Origin: Ga0077555 sp033764055
GTDB taxonomy: Bacteria > Pseudomonadota > Alphaproteobacteria > Rhizobiales > Hyphomicrobiaceae
DNA: 64,000 bases
Direction: 5' to 3'
NCBI GenBank assembly: GCA_033764055.1
Contig: JANRJI010000155.1
Coordinates: forward strand, 1 to 64,000
Shown: piece by piece, positions 18,267 to 27,507 of the stretch
How positions within the stretch are numbered: the first letter of the stretch is position 1
Layout: every line of letters starts with the position of its first letter
Position numbers and translations under genes: made by a program
The notes under the pieces: generated by a model
What the model was told of the DNA's origin: nothing
What the model saw: the letters and a program-made list of their open reading frames with translations, nothing else
Databases searched by the model: none

Positions 18267-18289
18267 CTCCCGCACGAGCTCTGCGGGAG
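18267..18289 (+). promoter_or_regulatory. Hairpin sequestering the btuB ribosome binding site
   Basis: CTCCCGCA (18267-18274) and TGCGGGAG (18282-18289) form a perfect eight-base stem with a seven-base loop. The right arm contains the GGAG of the btuB ribosome binding site, six bases before the ATG. This is the expected translation-controlling expression platform of the upstream cobalamin riboswitch. The pairing is visible; the switching mechanism is inferred. Confidence 0.6.
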
Positions 18290-18295
18290 AAGGCC

Positions 18296-20422
18296 ATGGC
18301 TCTGGTTTGGTTATCGGTTTCTGTTCGCCGCCGGCCATTGGACGGGGCGCTCCTTGCTGCGGCGATGCTCGGTCTGCCGCAGGTGGCGGCAGCTCAGACC
18401 GTGCTTCCGGGCATCGTCGTCGAGGGCGCGACTCTGTCCCGGCCGGCGCCGCGGCGGGCACAGGTGGTGGAAGCCGCCCCGGCGGAGGCGCCCGGCGCCA
18501 CCGAGACCGGCAGCGCCCAGGGTGGCGGCGGGTCATCGACCGGGGGCTGGGAAGCCGCCGCGACGGCAGCCAACGGCTCACCCACGTCGGACGGTGGCCA
18601 TCCATCCGAGACCGTGGGCTCGTCGGTAAGCGTGGTGACGGCCGCCGAGCTCGAGCGCCAGCAGGTCCGCACCGCAGGCGACGCTCTGCGCAGTCTTCCG
18701 GGCGTCTCCGTCAACCACGCCGGAAGCCCCGCGGGCCAGACCCAGGTGCGTCTGCGCGGCGCCGAGGCCAACCACACGCTGGTGATGATCGACGGCATCG
18801 TCGCCAACCAGCCGGGCACCGGCGAGTTCGACTTCTCGAACCTGCCGGCCGACCAGATCGAGCGCATCGAGGTCGTGAGGGGCGCCCAGAGCGGTCTTTA
18901 CGGATCGGGGGCGATCGGCGGCGTTGTGAATATCGTGACGAAGCGCGGACGAGGCCCGGGCACCGCCACCGTCTGGGGTGAGGTCGGCTCCTACAAGACG
19001 GTGGAAAGCGGCGTCTCGGTCTCAGGTGGCAGCGAGCGCGCGCACGGATTAATATCCTACAGCGTGCGCAACACCAACGGCCACAACATCTCGATCGACG
19101 GCACCGAGACGGACGCGGCTCAGCACCGGAGCTTCATCCTCAAGGGGGGCGTCGCGGCGACACGCGACCTTTCGGTCGATGTCATCGTGCGCAACGTGGA
19201 CAAGCGAGGGGACCGCGATGGCGACCTCTTTGCCCTCTCGGGCCTCTCGCGCCAGACCGACACCTTCAGCCACTTCGCATCGAACGTGTGGCTTGCCGGC
19301 ATCGAGGCCAAGCATCTCGCCTTCGATGGACGCCTCGAGCAGCGCGTCAAATACAGCTATGCCTCGACCGTTCTGGAGGATACCGACATCGGCGCTTTCG
19401 GCACCTTCTATGCGCGGAACGACAACGAGCGGCGCAACGCGGCCTACCTCGCCACTTTGCATCTCGGATCGCCCGCGCTGGCCCACGTCCTGCGCCACAG
19501 CCTCACCGGCCTCGTCGAGCATGAGACGGAGCTCTTCAATCAGGTCACCGGCGACAATCTCACCCGCGAGCGCAACCGCCTCGCCACCGCAGCCGAGTAC
19601 CGGGCCGAGATTCTCGACCGGCTTACGGTCACCGGCAACGTGCGCCACGACGACAACGACGTCTTCGACGATTTCACCACCTGGCGGGCGGCGGCCTCGC
19701 TCGCGATCCGTGAGCTCGGGCTGCGCCCGCATGCGAGCTACGGCACGGGCATCAAGCTGCCGACCATGGTCGAGCAGTTCGGCCAGTTCGCGGGGTTCGT
19801 GCCGAATCCGGGACTGCAGGCCGAGGCAAGTCAGGGCTGGGATGCAGGCGTCGAGGTCTCGCTTGCCAAGGGGGCGATCGTCGTCGATGCGACCTACTTC
19901 AAAGCGAACCTCGAGAACGAGATCGTCACGCGCTTCCTGCCGTTCTTCCAGTCGACCGTGGAGAACCTGGCCGGCGAGAGCACGCGGCGGGGCATCGAGC
20001 TGTCGGCCCGTTGGCGGCCGCTCGCCTGGGCGTCGCTCGGCGGCGCTTACACCTGGCTCGATGCCCGTGACGACCGGGGCCAGCGCGAAATACGGCGCGC
20101 GCCGGACACGGGCAGGGTCGATGCCACGCTCGCGTTCCACGAGGGACGCGGCAGCGTGACGGTGGCGGCGGCCTACAACGGTCGCATGCACGATCTTGCC
20201 TTCGGTCTGCCGACCTTCGAGACGGTGCGCGTCGTCCTCGACGATTATTGGCTGGCGACCATCGCCGCCCGCTACAAGCTGACACCGGGGGTCGAGATCT
20301 TCGGCCGGGTGGAGAACGCGTTCGACGCCCGCTATCAGGAGATCTACGGCTTCGAGACCGCCGGGCCCGCTGTCTACGCCGGATTGAAATTGACATTCGG
20401 TGGGGAGGTGGCACCCAGGTGA
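18296..20422 (+). CDS. btuB: TonB-dependent outer-membrane receptor, BtuB-type
   Basis: A 708-residue outer-membrane transporter expected to import cobalamin using TonB energy. It has a signal peptide ending near AAAQ (residue about 33), a variable Gly/Ser/Pro linker, then the plug domain with SVVTAAELERQ, LRSLPGVSV, QVRLRGAE and VMIDGIVANQPG, followed by a 22-strand-type beta-barrel to the C-terminal GLKLTF. The B12 specificity is inferred from the cobalamin riboswitch directly upstream and the btuFCD genes directly downstream. Start at 18296 is preceded by GGGAGAAGG, partly buried in a hairpin. Confidence 0.92.
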   Translation: MALVWLSVSVRRRPLDGALLAAAMLGLPQVAAAQTVLPGIVVEGATLSRPAPRRAQVVEAAPAEAPGATETGSAQGGGGSSTGGWEAAATAANGSPTSDGGHPSETVGSSVSVVTAAELERQQVRTAGDALRSLPGVSVNHAGSPAGQTQVRLRGAEANHTLVMIDGIVANQPGTGEFDFSNLPADQIERIEVVRGAQSGLYGSGAIGGVVNIVTKRGRGPGTATVWGEVGSYKTVESGVSVSGGSERAHGLISYSVRNTNGHNISIDGTETDAAQHRSFILKGGVAATRDLSVDVIVRNVDKRGDRDGDLFALSGLSRQTDTFSHFASNVWLAGIEAKHLAFDGRLEQRVKYSYASTVLEDTDIGAFGTFYARNDNERRNAAYLATLHLGSPALAHVLRHSLTGLVEHETELFNQVTGDNLTRERNRLATAAEYRAEILDRLTVTGNVRHDDNDVFDDFTTWRAAASLAIRELGLRPHASYGTGIKLPTMVEQFGQFAGFVPNPGLQAEASQGWDAGVEVSLAKGAIVVDATYFKANLENEIVTRFLPFFQSTVENLAGESTRRGIELSARWRPLAWASLGGAYTWLDARDDRGQREIRRAPDTGRVDATLAFHEGRGSVTVAAAYNGRMHDLAFGLPTFETVRVVLDDYWLATIAARYKLTPGVEIFGRVENAFDARYQEIYGFETAGPAVYAGLKLTFGGEVAPR

Positions 20423-20531
20423 CGTAGAGGGCGCGGACTGCCAAGCGCCCGGGCGGGGCGTGGGGCGGCCCCGGTGCCAGGCGCGGGTCGAGCAGCAGCG
20501 GTGGTGCATTTTGCGGCGACGTTTCGCGAGG

Positions 20532-21386
20532 ATGGTTTCGGTCTGGCTGACCCTGCTCGCCGTGGCGACCTGGCCCGGCACCGCACGAGCGGCCTCGCCC
20601 CCGGCCAGGATCGTCTCGATCAATCTCTGCGCCGAGCAGATCCTGGTGGATCTGGTGCCGCGCCACCGAATCGCCGCTGTGAGCCATCTGGCAGCCGACG
20701 CTACCGTGTCGGCCGTGGCGGAGAAGGCGGCGGGCCTGCCGGTGACGCGGGGGGAGGCGGAGAGCGTGTTGGCGTTCGATCCCGACCTGGTGCTGGCCGG
20801 CGCGTTCTCGACGCCTGCGACCGTGTCGATTCTCGAGCGGGTGGGGCGGCGGGTGGTGCGCGTCCCGCAGGCGAGCGATCTCGCCGGCGTCAAAGCAGTG
20901 GTCCGGATGGTCGCCGACGCCGTTGGCGAGAGTGCGCGAGGCGAGCGCCTGATCGCCGATCTGGAGCGTCGGCTGGAGGAGGCACGTCCCCCGAGCTCGG
21001 CCGGTGCAGCTCCGACTGCGCTCGTCTATCAGGTCAACGCGCTCTCGGCCGGTCGCGGCACGCTCGCTGATGCCGTGCTCGGTTGGGCGGGCTTTCGCAA
21101 TCACGCCGCGCACATCGAGTTGGGGGCGGGCAATCAGGTGCCGCTGGAGATGATCGTCGCCAAACCACCCGACCTGCTGGTGCTGACGGGGCCGGCCGGC
21201 GAGTATCGGACGGTGGTCGCCGAGAACCTGCGCCATCCAGCCCTGGCGCACGCAATGCAGGGGCGTCGCTCGGTGGTCATTCCCTGGCGCTACTGGCTGT
21301 GCGGGACACCGCATGTCGCCGAGGCCGTGGCGCTGCTGGTCAGAGAGCGCGAGCGGTTGGCAGCACCGCGGATCGGGCATCCATGA
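20532..21386 (+). CDS. btuF: Periplasmic cobalamin-binding protein (BtuF-like)
   Basis: A 284-residue class III ABC binding protein. A signal peptide (VWLTLLAVATWPGTARA) is followed by RIVSINLCAEQILVDLVP and a TroA-type fold with the long backbone helix typical of metal-chelate and B12 binders; the FDPDLVLAG block is characteristic. The ATG at 20532 gives a compact signal peptide; upstream in-frame TTG/GTG codons are less likely. It follows btuB by 109 bases and overlaps the permease start by four bases (ATGA). It delivers substrate to the BtuC/BtuD complex. Confidence 0.88.
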   Translation: MVSVWLTLLAVATWPGTARAASPPARIVSINLCAEQILVDLVPRHRIAAVSHLAADATVSAVAEKAAGLPVTRGEAESVLAFDPDLVLAGAFSTPATVSILERVGRRVVRVPQASDLAGVKAVVRMVADAVGESARGERLIADLERRLEEARPPSSAGAAPTALVYQVNALSAGRGTLADAVLGWAGFRNHAAHIELGAGNQVPLEMIVAKPPDLLVLTGPAGEYRTVVAENLRHPALAHAMQGRRSVVIPWRYWLCGTPHVAEAVALLVRERERLAAPRIGHP

Positions 21387-22384
21387 CGCGGTCCGACGCG
21401 GCCATCGATTCGATGCGGCGCTCGCGCGCGCCGCGGCTGGTGTTGCAGCTCGGGTCGCTGCTGCTCGCGCTGATGGTCCTGTCGCTGCTGATCGGTCCCA
21501 CCGGGGTCGGGTTGCCGTCGCAAGCGGCCGGCCTCATTCTCGCCGAGATCCGGCTGCCTCGCACGCTGCTCGCCGCGATGGTCGGCGGTGCCCTCGGGCT
21601 ATCTGGCGCCGCCCTGCAAGGCTATCTCAGGAATCCGCTGGCCGAGCCCGGCGTCATCGGGATCTCCGGGGGGGCAGGGCTCGGCGCCGTGATCGCCATC
21701 CATTCGGGGGCGGCGGCGGCATTCTCGCTCGCCTTGCCGCTCGGCGGGCTGGCCGGGGCGCTTGGGGCCACGCTGATCGTGCTGGGGCTCGCAGGCGGGC
21801 CGGGCGGCGCGCTGACGTTGATCCTGGCGGGGGTCGCGGTGTCGAGCGTGACATCGGCGTTGATCTCAGGGGTGCTGGCCGTCTCCCGCAATCCGTTCGC
21901 CTCGGTCGAGATCGTGTACTGGCTGCTCGGCTCGCTCGCCGATCGCAGCCTGACGCACGTCTGGTTGTCGGCACCCTTCATCCTGGCCGGCTCGGCTCTC
22001 ATGCTGCGGGTAGGTCCGTCGCTCGATGCATTGGCGCTCGGCGAGGACGTTGCCGCCAACCTCGGCATCGCACATGAGCGGCTCAGGCGCTCGGTCGTGG
22101 CCGGCTCGGCGCTCGCGGTCGGCGCGGCGACGGCCGTCGCTGGCACGATCGGCTTCGTCGGCCTCGTGGTGCCACACCTGTTGCGACCGCTCGCAGGGCA
22201 TCAGCCATCGCGGCTGCTGCTCCCGAGCGCCCTCGGCGGCGCGGCGCTGGTCCTTTCGGCCGATATCGGGCTGCGCCTCGTCACACCGGCCGGAGAGCTG
22301 CGCCTCGGTGTGGTGACGGCGCTGGTCGGCACGCCCTTCTTCCTGTGGCTCGTGGTTCGAACGCGCCGGGAGCTGCACCCGTGA
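21383..22384 (+). CDS. btuC: Vitamin B12 ABC transporter permease (FecCD/BtuC family)
   Basis: A 333-residue inner-membrane protein with about nine to ten hydrophobic helices. Family blocks include RLPRTLLAAMVGGALGLSGA, LRNPLAEPGVIGISGGAGLG and the C-terminal GFVGLVVPHLLRPLAGH that contacts the ATPase. It overlaps btuF by four bases (ATGA) and the ATPase gene by four bases (GTGA), indicating tight translational coupling. Within this riboswitch-led operon, B12 is the likely substrate; the same family also moves ferric siderophores. Confidence 0.92.
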   Translation: MTRSDAAIDSMRRSRAPRLVLQLGSLLLALMVLSLLIGPTGVGLPSQAAGLILAEIRLPRTLLAAMVGGALGLSGAALQGYLRNPLAEPGVIGISGGAGLGAVIAIHSGAAAAFSLALPLGGLAGALGATLIVLGLAGGPGGALTLILAGVAVSSVTSALISGVLAVSRNPFASVEIVYWLLGSLADRSLTHVWLSAPFILAGSALMLRVGPSLDALALGEDVAANLGIAHERLRRSVVAGSALAVGAATAVAGTIGFVGLVVPHLLRPLAGHQPSRLLLPSALGGAALVLSADIGLRLVTPAGELRLGVVTALVGTPFFLWLVVRTRRELHP

Positions 22385-23151
22385 GGCTTCAAGCGGAGGG
22401 CGTCGACGCATGGCTCGGAGGACGGCCAGTGCTGTCGGGTGTGACCATCGCCTGCGAGCCTGGGCGGATCACCGGATTGGTGGGGCCCAACGGGGCTGGC
22501 AAATCGACGCTGCTTCGGACCCTGGCAGGGCTGCTCGCGCCTGCGGCCGGCCGCATCAGCCTCGATGGGACTCCGCTGGCAAGCTTCGATCGCGCCGAGA
22601 TCGGCCGGCGGATCGCCTATCTGCCGCAGGAGCGGATAGTGCACTGGCCGTTGTCCGTCCATGCGGTGGTCGCGCTCGGCCGCCTGCCGCATGCTCGCCG
22701 ACCGGGCGGCCAGGGGGACGACGCGCCGGCCATCGCGCAAGCAATGGCTGCGGTCGATGTCGCGCATCTGGCGGAGCGCTCTGTCAGTGCGCTCTCCGGC
22801 GGCGAGCTCGCCCGGGTTCTGGTGGCCCGCGCGCTGGCACAGGCGGCTCGCGTCATTCTCGCGGACGAGCCGACGGCTGGGCTCGACCCGGCCCACGCGC
22901 TTGGCCTCTTCGAGGTGCTGCAGCGACTGGCGGCCGAGGGACGCACCATCGTGGTGGCGCTGCACGATCTCTCGCTGGCGGCTCGCTTCTGCCATGATGT
23001 GGTGGTCCTGGGGGAAGGACGTGTCGCAGCCGCTGGACCGGCTCCGGAGACTCTGACGGCGGAGCGGCTCTCGCAGGTTTTCCGCGCGCGCATGGCTGTC
23101 GGCACCCTCGGCGGTGTTCCTGTCGTTGTCCCGGTCGCGCCCGGCGGGTAA
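22381..23151 (+). CDS. btuD: Vitamin B12 ABC transporter ATP-binding protein
   Basis: A 256-residue ATPase: Walker A GPNGAGKST near residue 40, Q-loop YLPQER, signature LSGGELARV, Walker B VILADEPTAGLD, and a switch His in VVALHDLSLA. FecE/BtuD-type. It starts at GTG 22381 inside the btuC stop codon (GTGA overlap). It is the last gene of the btuB-F-C-D operon; the next gene begins 41 bases later and is of unrelated function. Confidence 0.92.
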   Translation: MRLQAEGVDAWLGGRPVLSGVTIACEPGRITGLVGPNGAGKSTLLRTLAGLLAPAAGRISLDGTPLASFDRAEIGRRIAYLPQERIVHWPLSVHAVVALGRLPHARRPGGQGDDAPAIAQAMAAVDVAHLAERSVSALSGGELARVLVARALAQAARVILADEPTAGLDPAHALGLFEVLQRLAAEGRTIVVALHDLSLAARFCHDVVVLGEGRVAAAGPAPETLTAERLSQVFRARMAVGTLGGVPVVVPVAPGG

Positions 23152-23192
23152 GAGCAGAGGGCGCTCGGGGCCATGGAGCGAGGGAGTGCGGC

Positions 23193-24305
23193 GTGTTCGG
23201 ATTCCGCAAGAGGGGCGCGAGGCTGAACCTCGCGCTGCAGGGGGGCGGCGCACACGGTGCCTTCACCTGGGGCGTGCTGGATCGGCTGCTCGACGAGGCC
23301 GACATCGAGTTCGGGTGGCTGAGCGGCACCAGCGCCGGTGCGGTCAATGCCGTTGCCTTCGCGGACGGGCTCGCCGAGGGCGGCCGCGCCGGTGCGCGAG
23401 AGCGGCTGCGTGCGGTCTGGGAGGCTGTGATCGAGGCTGGCGTGCCCGATCTCCTGCGCCTCAATCCGTTCCTCTACGGCATGAGCCGGTCTCCGACGAT
23501 AGGCCAGGTGGCGTCGCTCTTCTCACCCTACGATTTCAATCCGCTCGGATTCGATCCGATGCGCAAGCTGCTCGAGCAGCACATCGACTTCGAGCGACTG
23601 CGCGGCACCGACGGTGTCGGCCTGCTGATCGCCGCCACAGACGTCGCGACCGCCCGGCCGCGGCTCTTCCGCCGTGCCGAGATGACGGTCGAGGCGGTGC
23701 TGGCCTCGGCCTGCCTGCCGCAGGTGCATCACGCCGTGGAGATCGAGGGGCGTGCCTACTGGGACGGCGGCTTCTCGGCCAACCCCGACCTCGTCACACT
23801 GGCCTCGGAGAGCCCGGTGGGCGATACGCTGCTCGTGCTGCTCAATCCGGTGGAGAAACCGGGGCCCCCGCGCTCGGCGCGCGAGATCGCGGCCGACGTG
23901 AGCCGCGTCACCTTCAGTCAGCCCCTGATCCGCGACATCATAGAGATCGCGGCGCATACGGCTGACATCGGACCGCAGCGCGGCTGGTCGCAGAAGCGCC
24001 CGCGCACCCGCGGGGAGCGGATTGCCCGCCATCGCTTCCATCTGATCGAGGCGGGTCGTCATGTGCACACCCTGCCACCCGAATCCAAGATGCGGCCGGA
24101 GCGGGCGCTGCTGACATACCTTCACAACGCGGGACGCGAGGAGGCCCGCCGCTGGCTCGGCCGCGCCAAGGCGGACATCGGACGGCGGTCGTCGGTCGAC
24201 CTTGCCGGACGGCTGCTTGGACCCATGCGGTCGTTGCGGGCCGAGCCGGTCGCTGGCGCAGGCGAGGCGGGTGGTCAGCCCGAGGAGCACGAGGTCAAGC
24301 TCTAA
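23193..24305 (+). CDS. Patatin-like phospholipase (RssA-type)
   Basis: A 370-residue serine lipid acyl hydrolase. The oxyanion hole is LALQGGGAHGAF at the N-terminus, the nucleophile lies in the GxSxG elbow GTSAG near residue 50, and the catalytic Asp in DGGFSANPD near residue 193. A basic C-terminal region follows the catalytic domain. The GTG at 23193 follows GAGGGAG. No signal peptide is seen, so it probably acts in the cytoplasm or on the inner membrane face. Substrate unknown. Confidence 0.9.
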   Translation: MFGFRKRGARLNLALQGGGAHGAFTWGVLDRLLDEADIEFGWLSGTSAGAVNAVAFADGLAEGGRAGARERLRAVWEAVIEAGVPDLLRLNPFLYGMSRSPTIGQVASLFSPYDFNPLGFDPMRKLLEQHIDFERLRGTDGVGLLIAATDVATARPRLFRRAEMTVEAVLASACLPQVHHAVEIEGRAYWDGGFSANPDLVTLASESPVGDTLLVLLNPVEKPGPPRSAREIAADVSRVTFSQPLIRDIIEIAAHTADIGPQRGWSQKRPRTRGERIARHRFHLIEAGRHVHTLPPESKMRPERALLTYLHNAGREEARRWLGRAKADIGRRSSVDLAGRLLGPMRSLRAEPVAGAGEAGGQPEEHEVKL

Positions 24306-24332
24306 CGGGTGCAGCGAGATGCGGAGGCGCCA

Positions 24333-25322
24333 TTGAAGGCCATGGTCTTGACGCGCGTCGGCGCCCGGCTCCAGCCGATGACGCTGGAACGTCCCGTGCC
24401 GCAGCCCCATCAGGTTCTGATCGAGGTCACGGCCTGCGCTGTCTGCCGCACCGATCTGCACGTGGTCGACGGCGACCTTCCCCACCCGAAGTTACCACTC
24501 GTTCCGGGGCACGAGATCGTCGGCCGCGTGGTGGAGATCGGCAGTGCGGTGGTCAGCGTGGCGATCGGCGATCGGGTCGGCGTGCCCTGGCTCGGCTCCA
24601 CCTGCGGTCGGTGCCGGTTCTGTGCATCCGATCGGGAGAACCTGTGCGACAGCCCGGTCTTCACTGGCTATCAGATCGACGGCGGCTACGCGACCCACAC
24701 TGTCGCCGATGCCGCCTATTGCTTTCGGCTGCCGCCGCAATATGACGATCTGCACGCCGCGCCGCTGCTTTGTGCCGGGCTCATCGGCTACCGAGCGCTG
24801 AAAGCCGCCGGCGGCGCTCGTCGGCTCGGCATCGCCGGCTTTGGTGCGGCCGCGCACATCGTCGCGCAGATCGCCCTTTACGAAGGGCGGCAGCTTTACG
24901 CCTTTACCCGTCCGGGCGATTCCACGGCGCAGAGCTTCGCCCGCGACCTCGGGTGCGTGTGGGCGGGGGGCTCGGACGAGGCGCCGCCGGAGCCGCTCGA
25001 GGCTGCGATCGTCTTCGCGCCAGTCGGCGGGCTGGTGCCGGTCATGCTCGGGCACATCGAGAAGGGCGGTACGCTGGTGCTCGGCGGCATCCATATGAGT
25101 GCCATTCCAGAGATGCCGTACGAGCTGCTCTGGGGTGAGCGCGTGGTGCGGTCGGTGGCCAACCTCACACGCCGCGACGGCGACGAGCTGCTGGCGTTGG
25201 CTGCGAAGGTGCCGATCGAGACGACGATCGAGGTCTTTTCGCTCGACCAGGCGAACGAGGCACTGGCCAGGCTGCGCGAAGGCAGACTGACCGGCGCCGC
25301 CGTGCTCGTGCCGGCATCGTGA
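24333..25322 (+). CDS. Zinc-dependent alcohol dehydrogenase family protein
   Basis: A 329-residue medium-chain dehydrogenase. Numbered from the TTG, catalytic zinc ligands are C38 (CAVCRTD) and His 60 in PGHE; structural zinc ligands are C91, C94, C97 and C105 (CGRCRFCASDRENLC). The coenzyme-binding turn reads GIAGFGAAAH, typical of one bacterial zinc-ADH subfamily. The TTG at 24333 lies five bases after GGAGG and gives the family-typical MKAMVL start; a GTG at 24309 would add eight residues. Physiological alcohol or aldehyde is unknown. Confidence 0.88.
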   Translation: MKAMVLTRVGARLQPMTLERPVPQPHQVLIEVTACAVCRTDLHVVDGDLPHPKLPLVPGHEIVGRVVEIGSAVVSVAIGDRVGVPWLGSTCGRCRFCASDRENLCDSPVFTGYQIDGGYATHTVADAAYCFRLPPQYDDLHAAPLLCAGLIGYRALKAAGGARRLGIAGFGAAAHIVAQIALYEGRQLYAFTRPGDSTAQSFARDLGCVWAGGSDEAPPEPLEAAIVFAPVGGLVPVMLGHIEKGGTLVLGGIHMSAIPEMPYELLWGERVVRSVANLTRRDGDELLALAAKVPIETTIEVFSLDQANEALARLREGRLTGAAVLVPAS

Positions 25323-25416
25323 GCGGCTGCGATCCGGCTCGCGGCTGACGTTGGTCAATGCCGATTGCCGCGATGCGGGGCACGTAGCGCATCGCCGCAA
25401 GCATTCCGGAGGCCTC

Positions 25417-26331
25417 ATGACCGCTGATGCGAGCCCGGGGCCGTGGCAGGCCCTCGCCCTCAACCACGACATTGCGGCAAAGCTGCGCGAGATGGCCGAC
25501 CTGCTCGCGGCGCAGCAGGCCGATGGCTATCGCATCGCCGCCTATCGCCGGGCCGCGAGCGCCATCGATGCGCTGACGGTGTCCGTGGATGCGATCGCGC
25601 GCGAGAAGGGCCTCGCCGGCCTGGTGGAGCTGCCGGCCATCGGCCAGGGAATCGGCGGCGCCATCATGGAGATGATCGCCACGGGCAGGTGGACGGCCCT
25701 CGAGCGCCTCAACGGTCAGATCGAGCCTGAGCGCCTGTTCCGTACGCTTCCCGGCGTGGGTCCCGACCTGGCTCACCGGATCCACGATGCGCTGCACATC
25801 GATACGCTCGAGGGGCTCGAGCTGGCACTGCATGATGGGCGTTTCGAAGGCATTGCCGGCTTCGGCGAGCGGCGCATCGCTGCTTTGCGCGCCGAGGTGG
25901 CCGAGCGCCTGGGTCACCGGCGCATCCGCGCCCCAGCATCCCCGGCGTCGCCGTCCGTCGCCATCCTCCTCGACGTCGACCGCGAGTATCGGGAGAAGGC
26001 GGCAAGCGGAGAGCTTCGCAAGATCGCGCCGAGGCGGTTCAATCCCTCGGGGGCTGCCTGGCTCCCCGTACTCCATGCCCAGCGTTCAGGCTGGTCGCTC
26101 ACGCTGCTGTACTCCAATACCCAGCGTGCGCACGACCTCGGCCGCACGCAGGATTGGGTCGTCGCCTACTACCACGAGGCCGGTGGCCCGGAGAGCCAGT
26201 GCACCATTGTCACTGAGACACGCGGGCCACTCGCAGGCCGCCGCGTGGTGCGCGGGCGCGAGGGCGACTGCATTGCGCACTATGCCGCCATCGATTCCGG
26301 GCGGGGAGGGGACGACGTCACGCCGACGTGA
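25417..26331 (+). CDS. Helix-hairpin-helix protein resembling the N-terminus of PolX
   Basis: A 304-residue protein. Residues about 10-170 resemble the DNA-binding half of family X DNA polymerase: a repeated helix pattern with DGYRIAAYRRAA, then hairpin motifs LPAIGQGIGGAI, LPGVGPDLAHRI and IAGFGERRIAAL. The polymerase palm acidic triad and the PHP exonuclease domain are absent; the C-terminal 120 residues form a different domain with ILLDVDREYREK and SLTLLYSNTQRAHDLG. A non-catalytic DNA-binding role is inferred. ATG at 25417 follows CCGGAGG. Confidence 0.78.
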   Translation: MTADASPGPWQALALNHDIAAKLREMADLLAAQQADGYRIAAYRRAASAIDALTVSVDAIAREKGLAGLVELPAIGQGIGGAIMEMIATGRWTALERLNGQIEPERLFRTLPGVGPDLAHRIHDALHIDTLEGLELALHDGRFEGIAGFGERRIAALRAEVAERLGHRRIRAPASPASPSVAILLDVDREYREKAASGELRKIAPRRFNPSGAAWLPVLHAQRSGWSLTLLYSNTQRAHDLGRTQDWVVAYYHEAGGPESQCTIVTETRGPLAGRRVVRGREGDCIAHYAAIDSGRGGDDVTPT

Positions 26332-26338
26332 GGCGCCT

Positions 26339-26815
26339 TCAGCTCGTGACCACCACGTCCGGCGCGAGGCGGTTCACCTTCATTGCGAACAGGGTGAAGC
26401 ACGTCAGATCAATCAGCGCCGCGAGGCCCGAGATCCACAGCACGCCCTGCTGGTAGAAGTCGAAGCTCATGTAGCCTGATATCGAGCGCTCTGCGGCGAA
26501 GGCGATGACCAGCGCAGGCGCCAGCGAGGTAAGCACGTCGAGCAGCGGACGCACGTCGCTGCCGACCGGCTGCAGCACCACCGCGAAGCCCTGGATCGCG
26601 ATGTAGGCGAGGGCCACGGTCACGCACACCATGAGATGCCAGAACACATCTTCCGCGGAGGTGAGGCTCGGCCGGTATCCGCCCCACATGGCGAGCATGA
26701 TGAAGCCCGCGAAGACGAACGGAGAGGCGAGCTGGATCGCGAGCCAGATTGTGCCCGCGCCCCTCTTTTCGCCGCCCGGTTTGGCCAGGCGCCCGGAGTT
26801 CGAGGATCCCGTCAT
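26339..26815 (-). CDS. Four-helix inner-membrane protein, unknown function
   Basis: A 158-residue protein with a Gly/Lys-rich N-terminus and four predicted membrane helices (around residues 24-45, 62-82, 92-108 and 125-147). No catalytic motif is visible and I do not recognise a family. GAGGA precedes the ATG. It converges with the helix-hairpin-helix gene, only seven bases apart. Confidence 0.7.
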   Translation of the reverse strand: MTGSSNSGRLAKPGGEKRGAGTIWLAIQLASPFVFAGFIMLAMWGGYRPSLTSAEDVFWHLMVCVTVALAYIAIQGFAVVLQPVGSDVRPLLDVLTSLAPALVIAFAAERSISGYMSFDFYQQGVLWISGLAALIDLTCFTLFAMKVNRLAPDVVVTS

Positions 26816-26861
26816 TGCGATGCTTCCTCAGACTGCCTCTACGAGTCTCACGCGCCGGCGA

Positions 26862-27314
26862 TCAGCGCATGCGCTCGCGGAATGTACGCGCCTGGAGTGG
26901 CCACAACGCCTTGATTTCGTCGGGCAGCTGGCCGATGACGTTCGAGATCTCACCGGGGTCGACGTGGCGCGCGAGTTGGGCAAATACGCAGCGAGCCATG
27001 ATCTCGGGCGCCAGCGGATGCGGCCTCAGACGCATCGTCAGGGCCTCGAGCAGGTCCTGGCGACTGTTCACGCTCTTGTCGGGCACCCGGTGTGGCTGCC
27101 AACCCTCGAAGAAAATGCCGCGCACGATCAGCGGCAGCTGTGCCGAGAGCTGCACGGCCTCCTCGATCGTCAGGCGATCTCGCAATTGGTGCAGGACGGC
27201 TCGGAGCACGCTCCAGGCCTCGGCCTCGCCCGAAAGGTCGGCGTTGTCCATCAGCTCCTTGAGCCATTCCTGCGTCTGCTGAACGGCATGGGCAAGCGTT
27301 GCCGGGATCGCCAT
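26862..27314 (-). CDS. DUF2267 domain protein
   Basis: A 150-residue soluble protein covering one DUF2267 domain. Typical blocks are AWSVLRAVLHQLRDRLTIEE, QLPLIVRGIFFEGW and the C-terminal DPGEISNVIGQLPDEIKALW. The molecular role of the family is unknown; members often sit near stress and membrane genes. Start at 27314 with CGGAGG upstream. The membrane-protein gene follows on the same strand after 46 bases, so the two may be co-transcribed. Confidence 0.88.
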   Translation of the reverse strand: MAIPATLAHAVQQTQEWLKELMDNADLSGEAEAWSVLRAVLHQLRDRLTIEEAVQLSAQLPLIVRGIFFEGWQPHRVPDKSVNSRQDLLEALTMRLRPHPLAPEIMARCVFAQLARHVDPGEISNVIGQLPDEIKALWPLQARTFRERMR

Positions 27315-27507
27315 GGCAGGCCTCCGTTCGATTTCTTGCATCGCTGTCGGGAAGGACGAGCCGCCACGGTGCTCGCTCCCAGTCCACTGCAGCGCGTGAC
27401 GCGGGCTGATCCGGCCCCTCGAGGAGCGAATCGGACTCGCTCGTGCATCCCGGCATTTGGCCCGCCGACGCTGCAGCCAGCATTGACGCGGCGCAATCTG
27501 GGCCGCC

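Noticed and set aside
19049..20893. 614-codon minus-strand frame opposite btuB
   Set aside because: Shadow of the TonB receptor; no domain seen.
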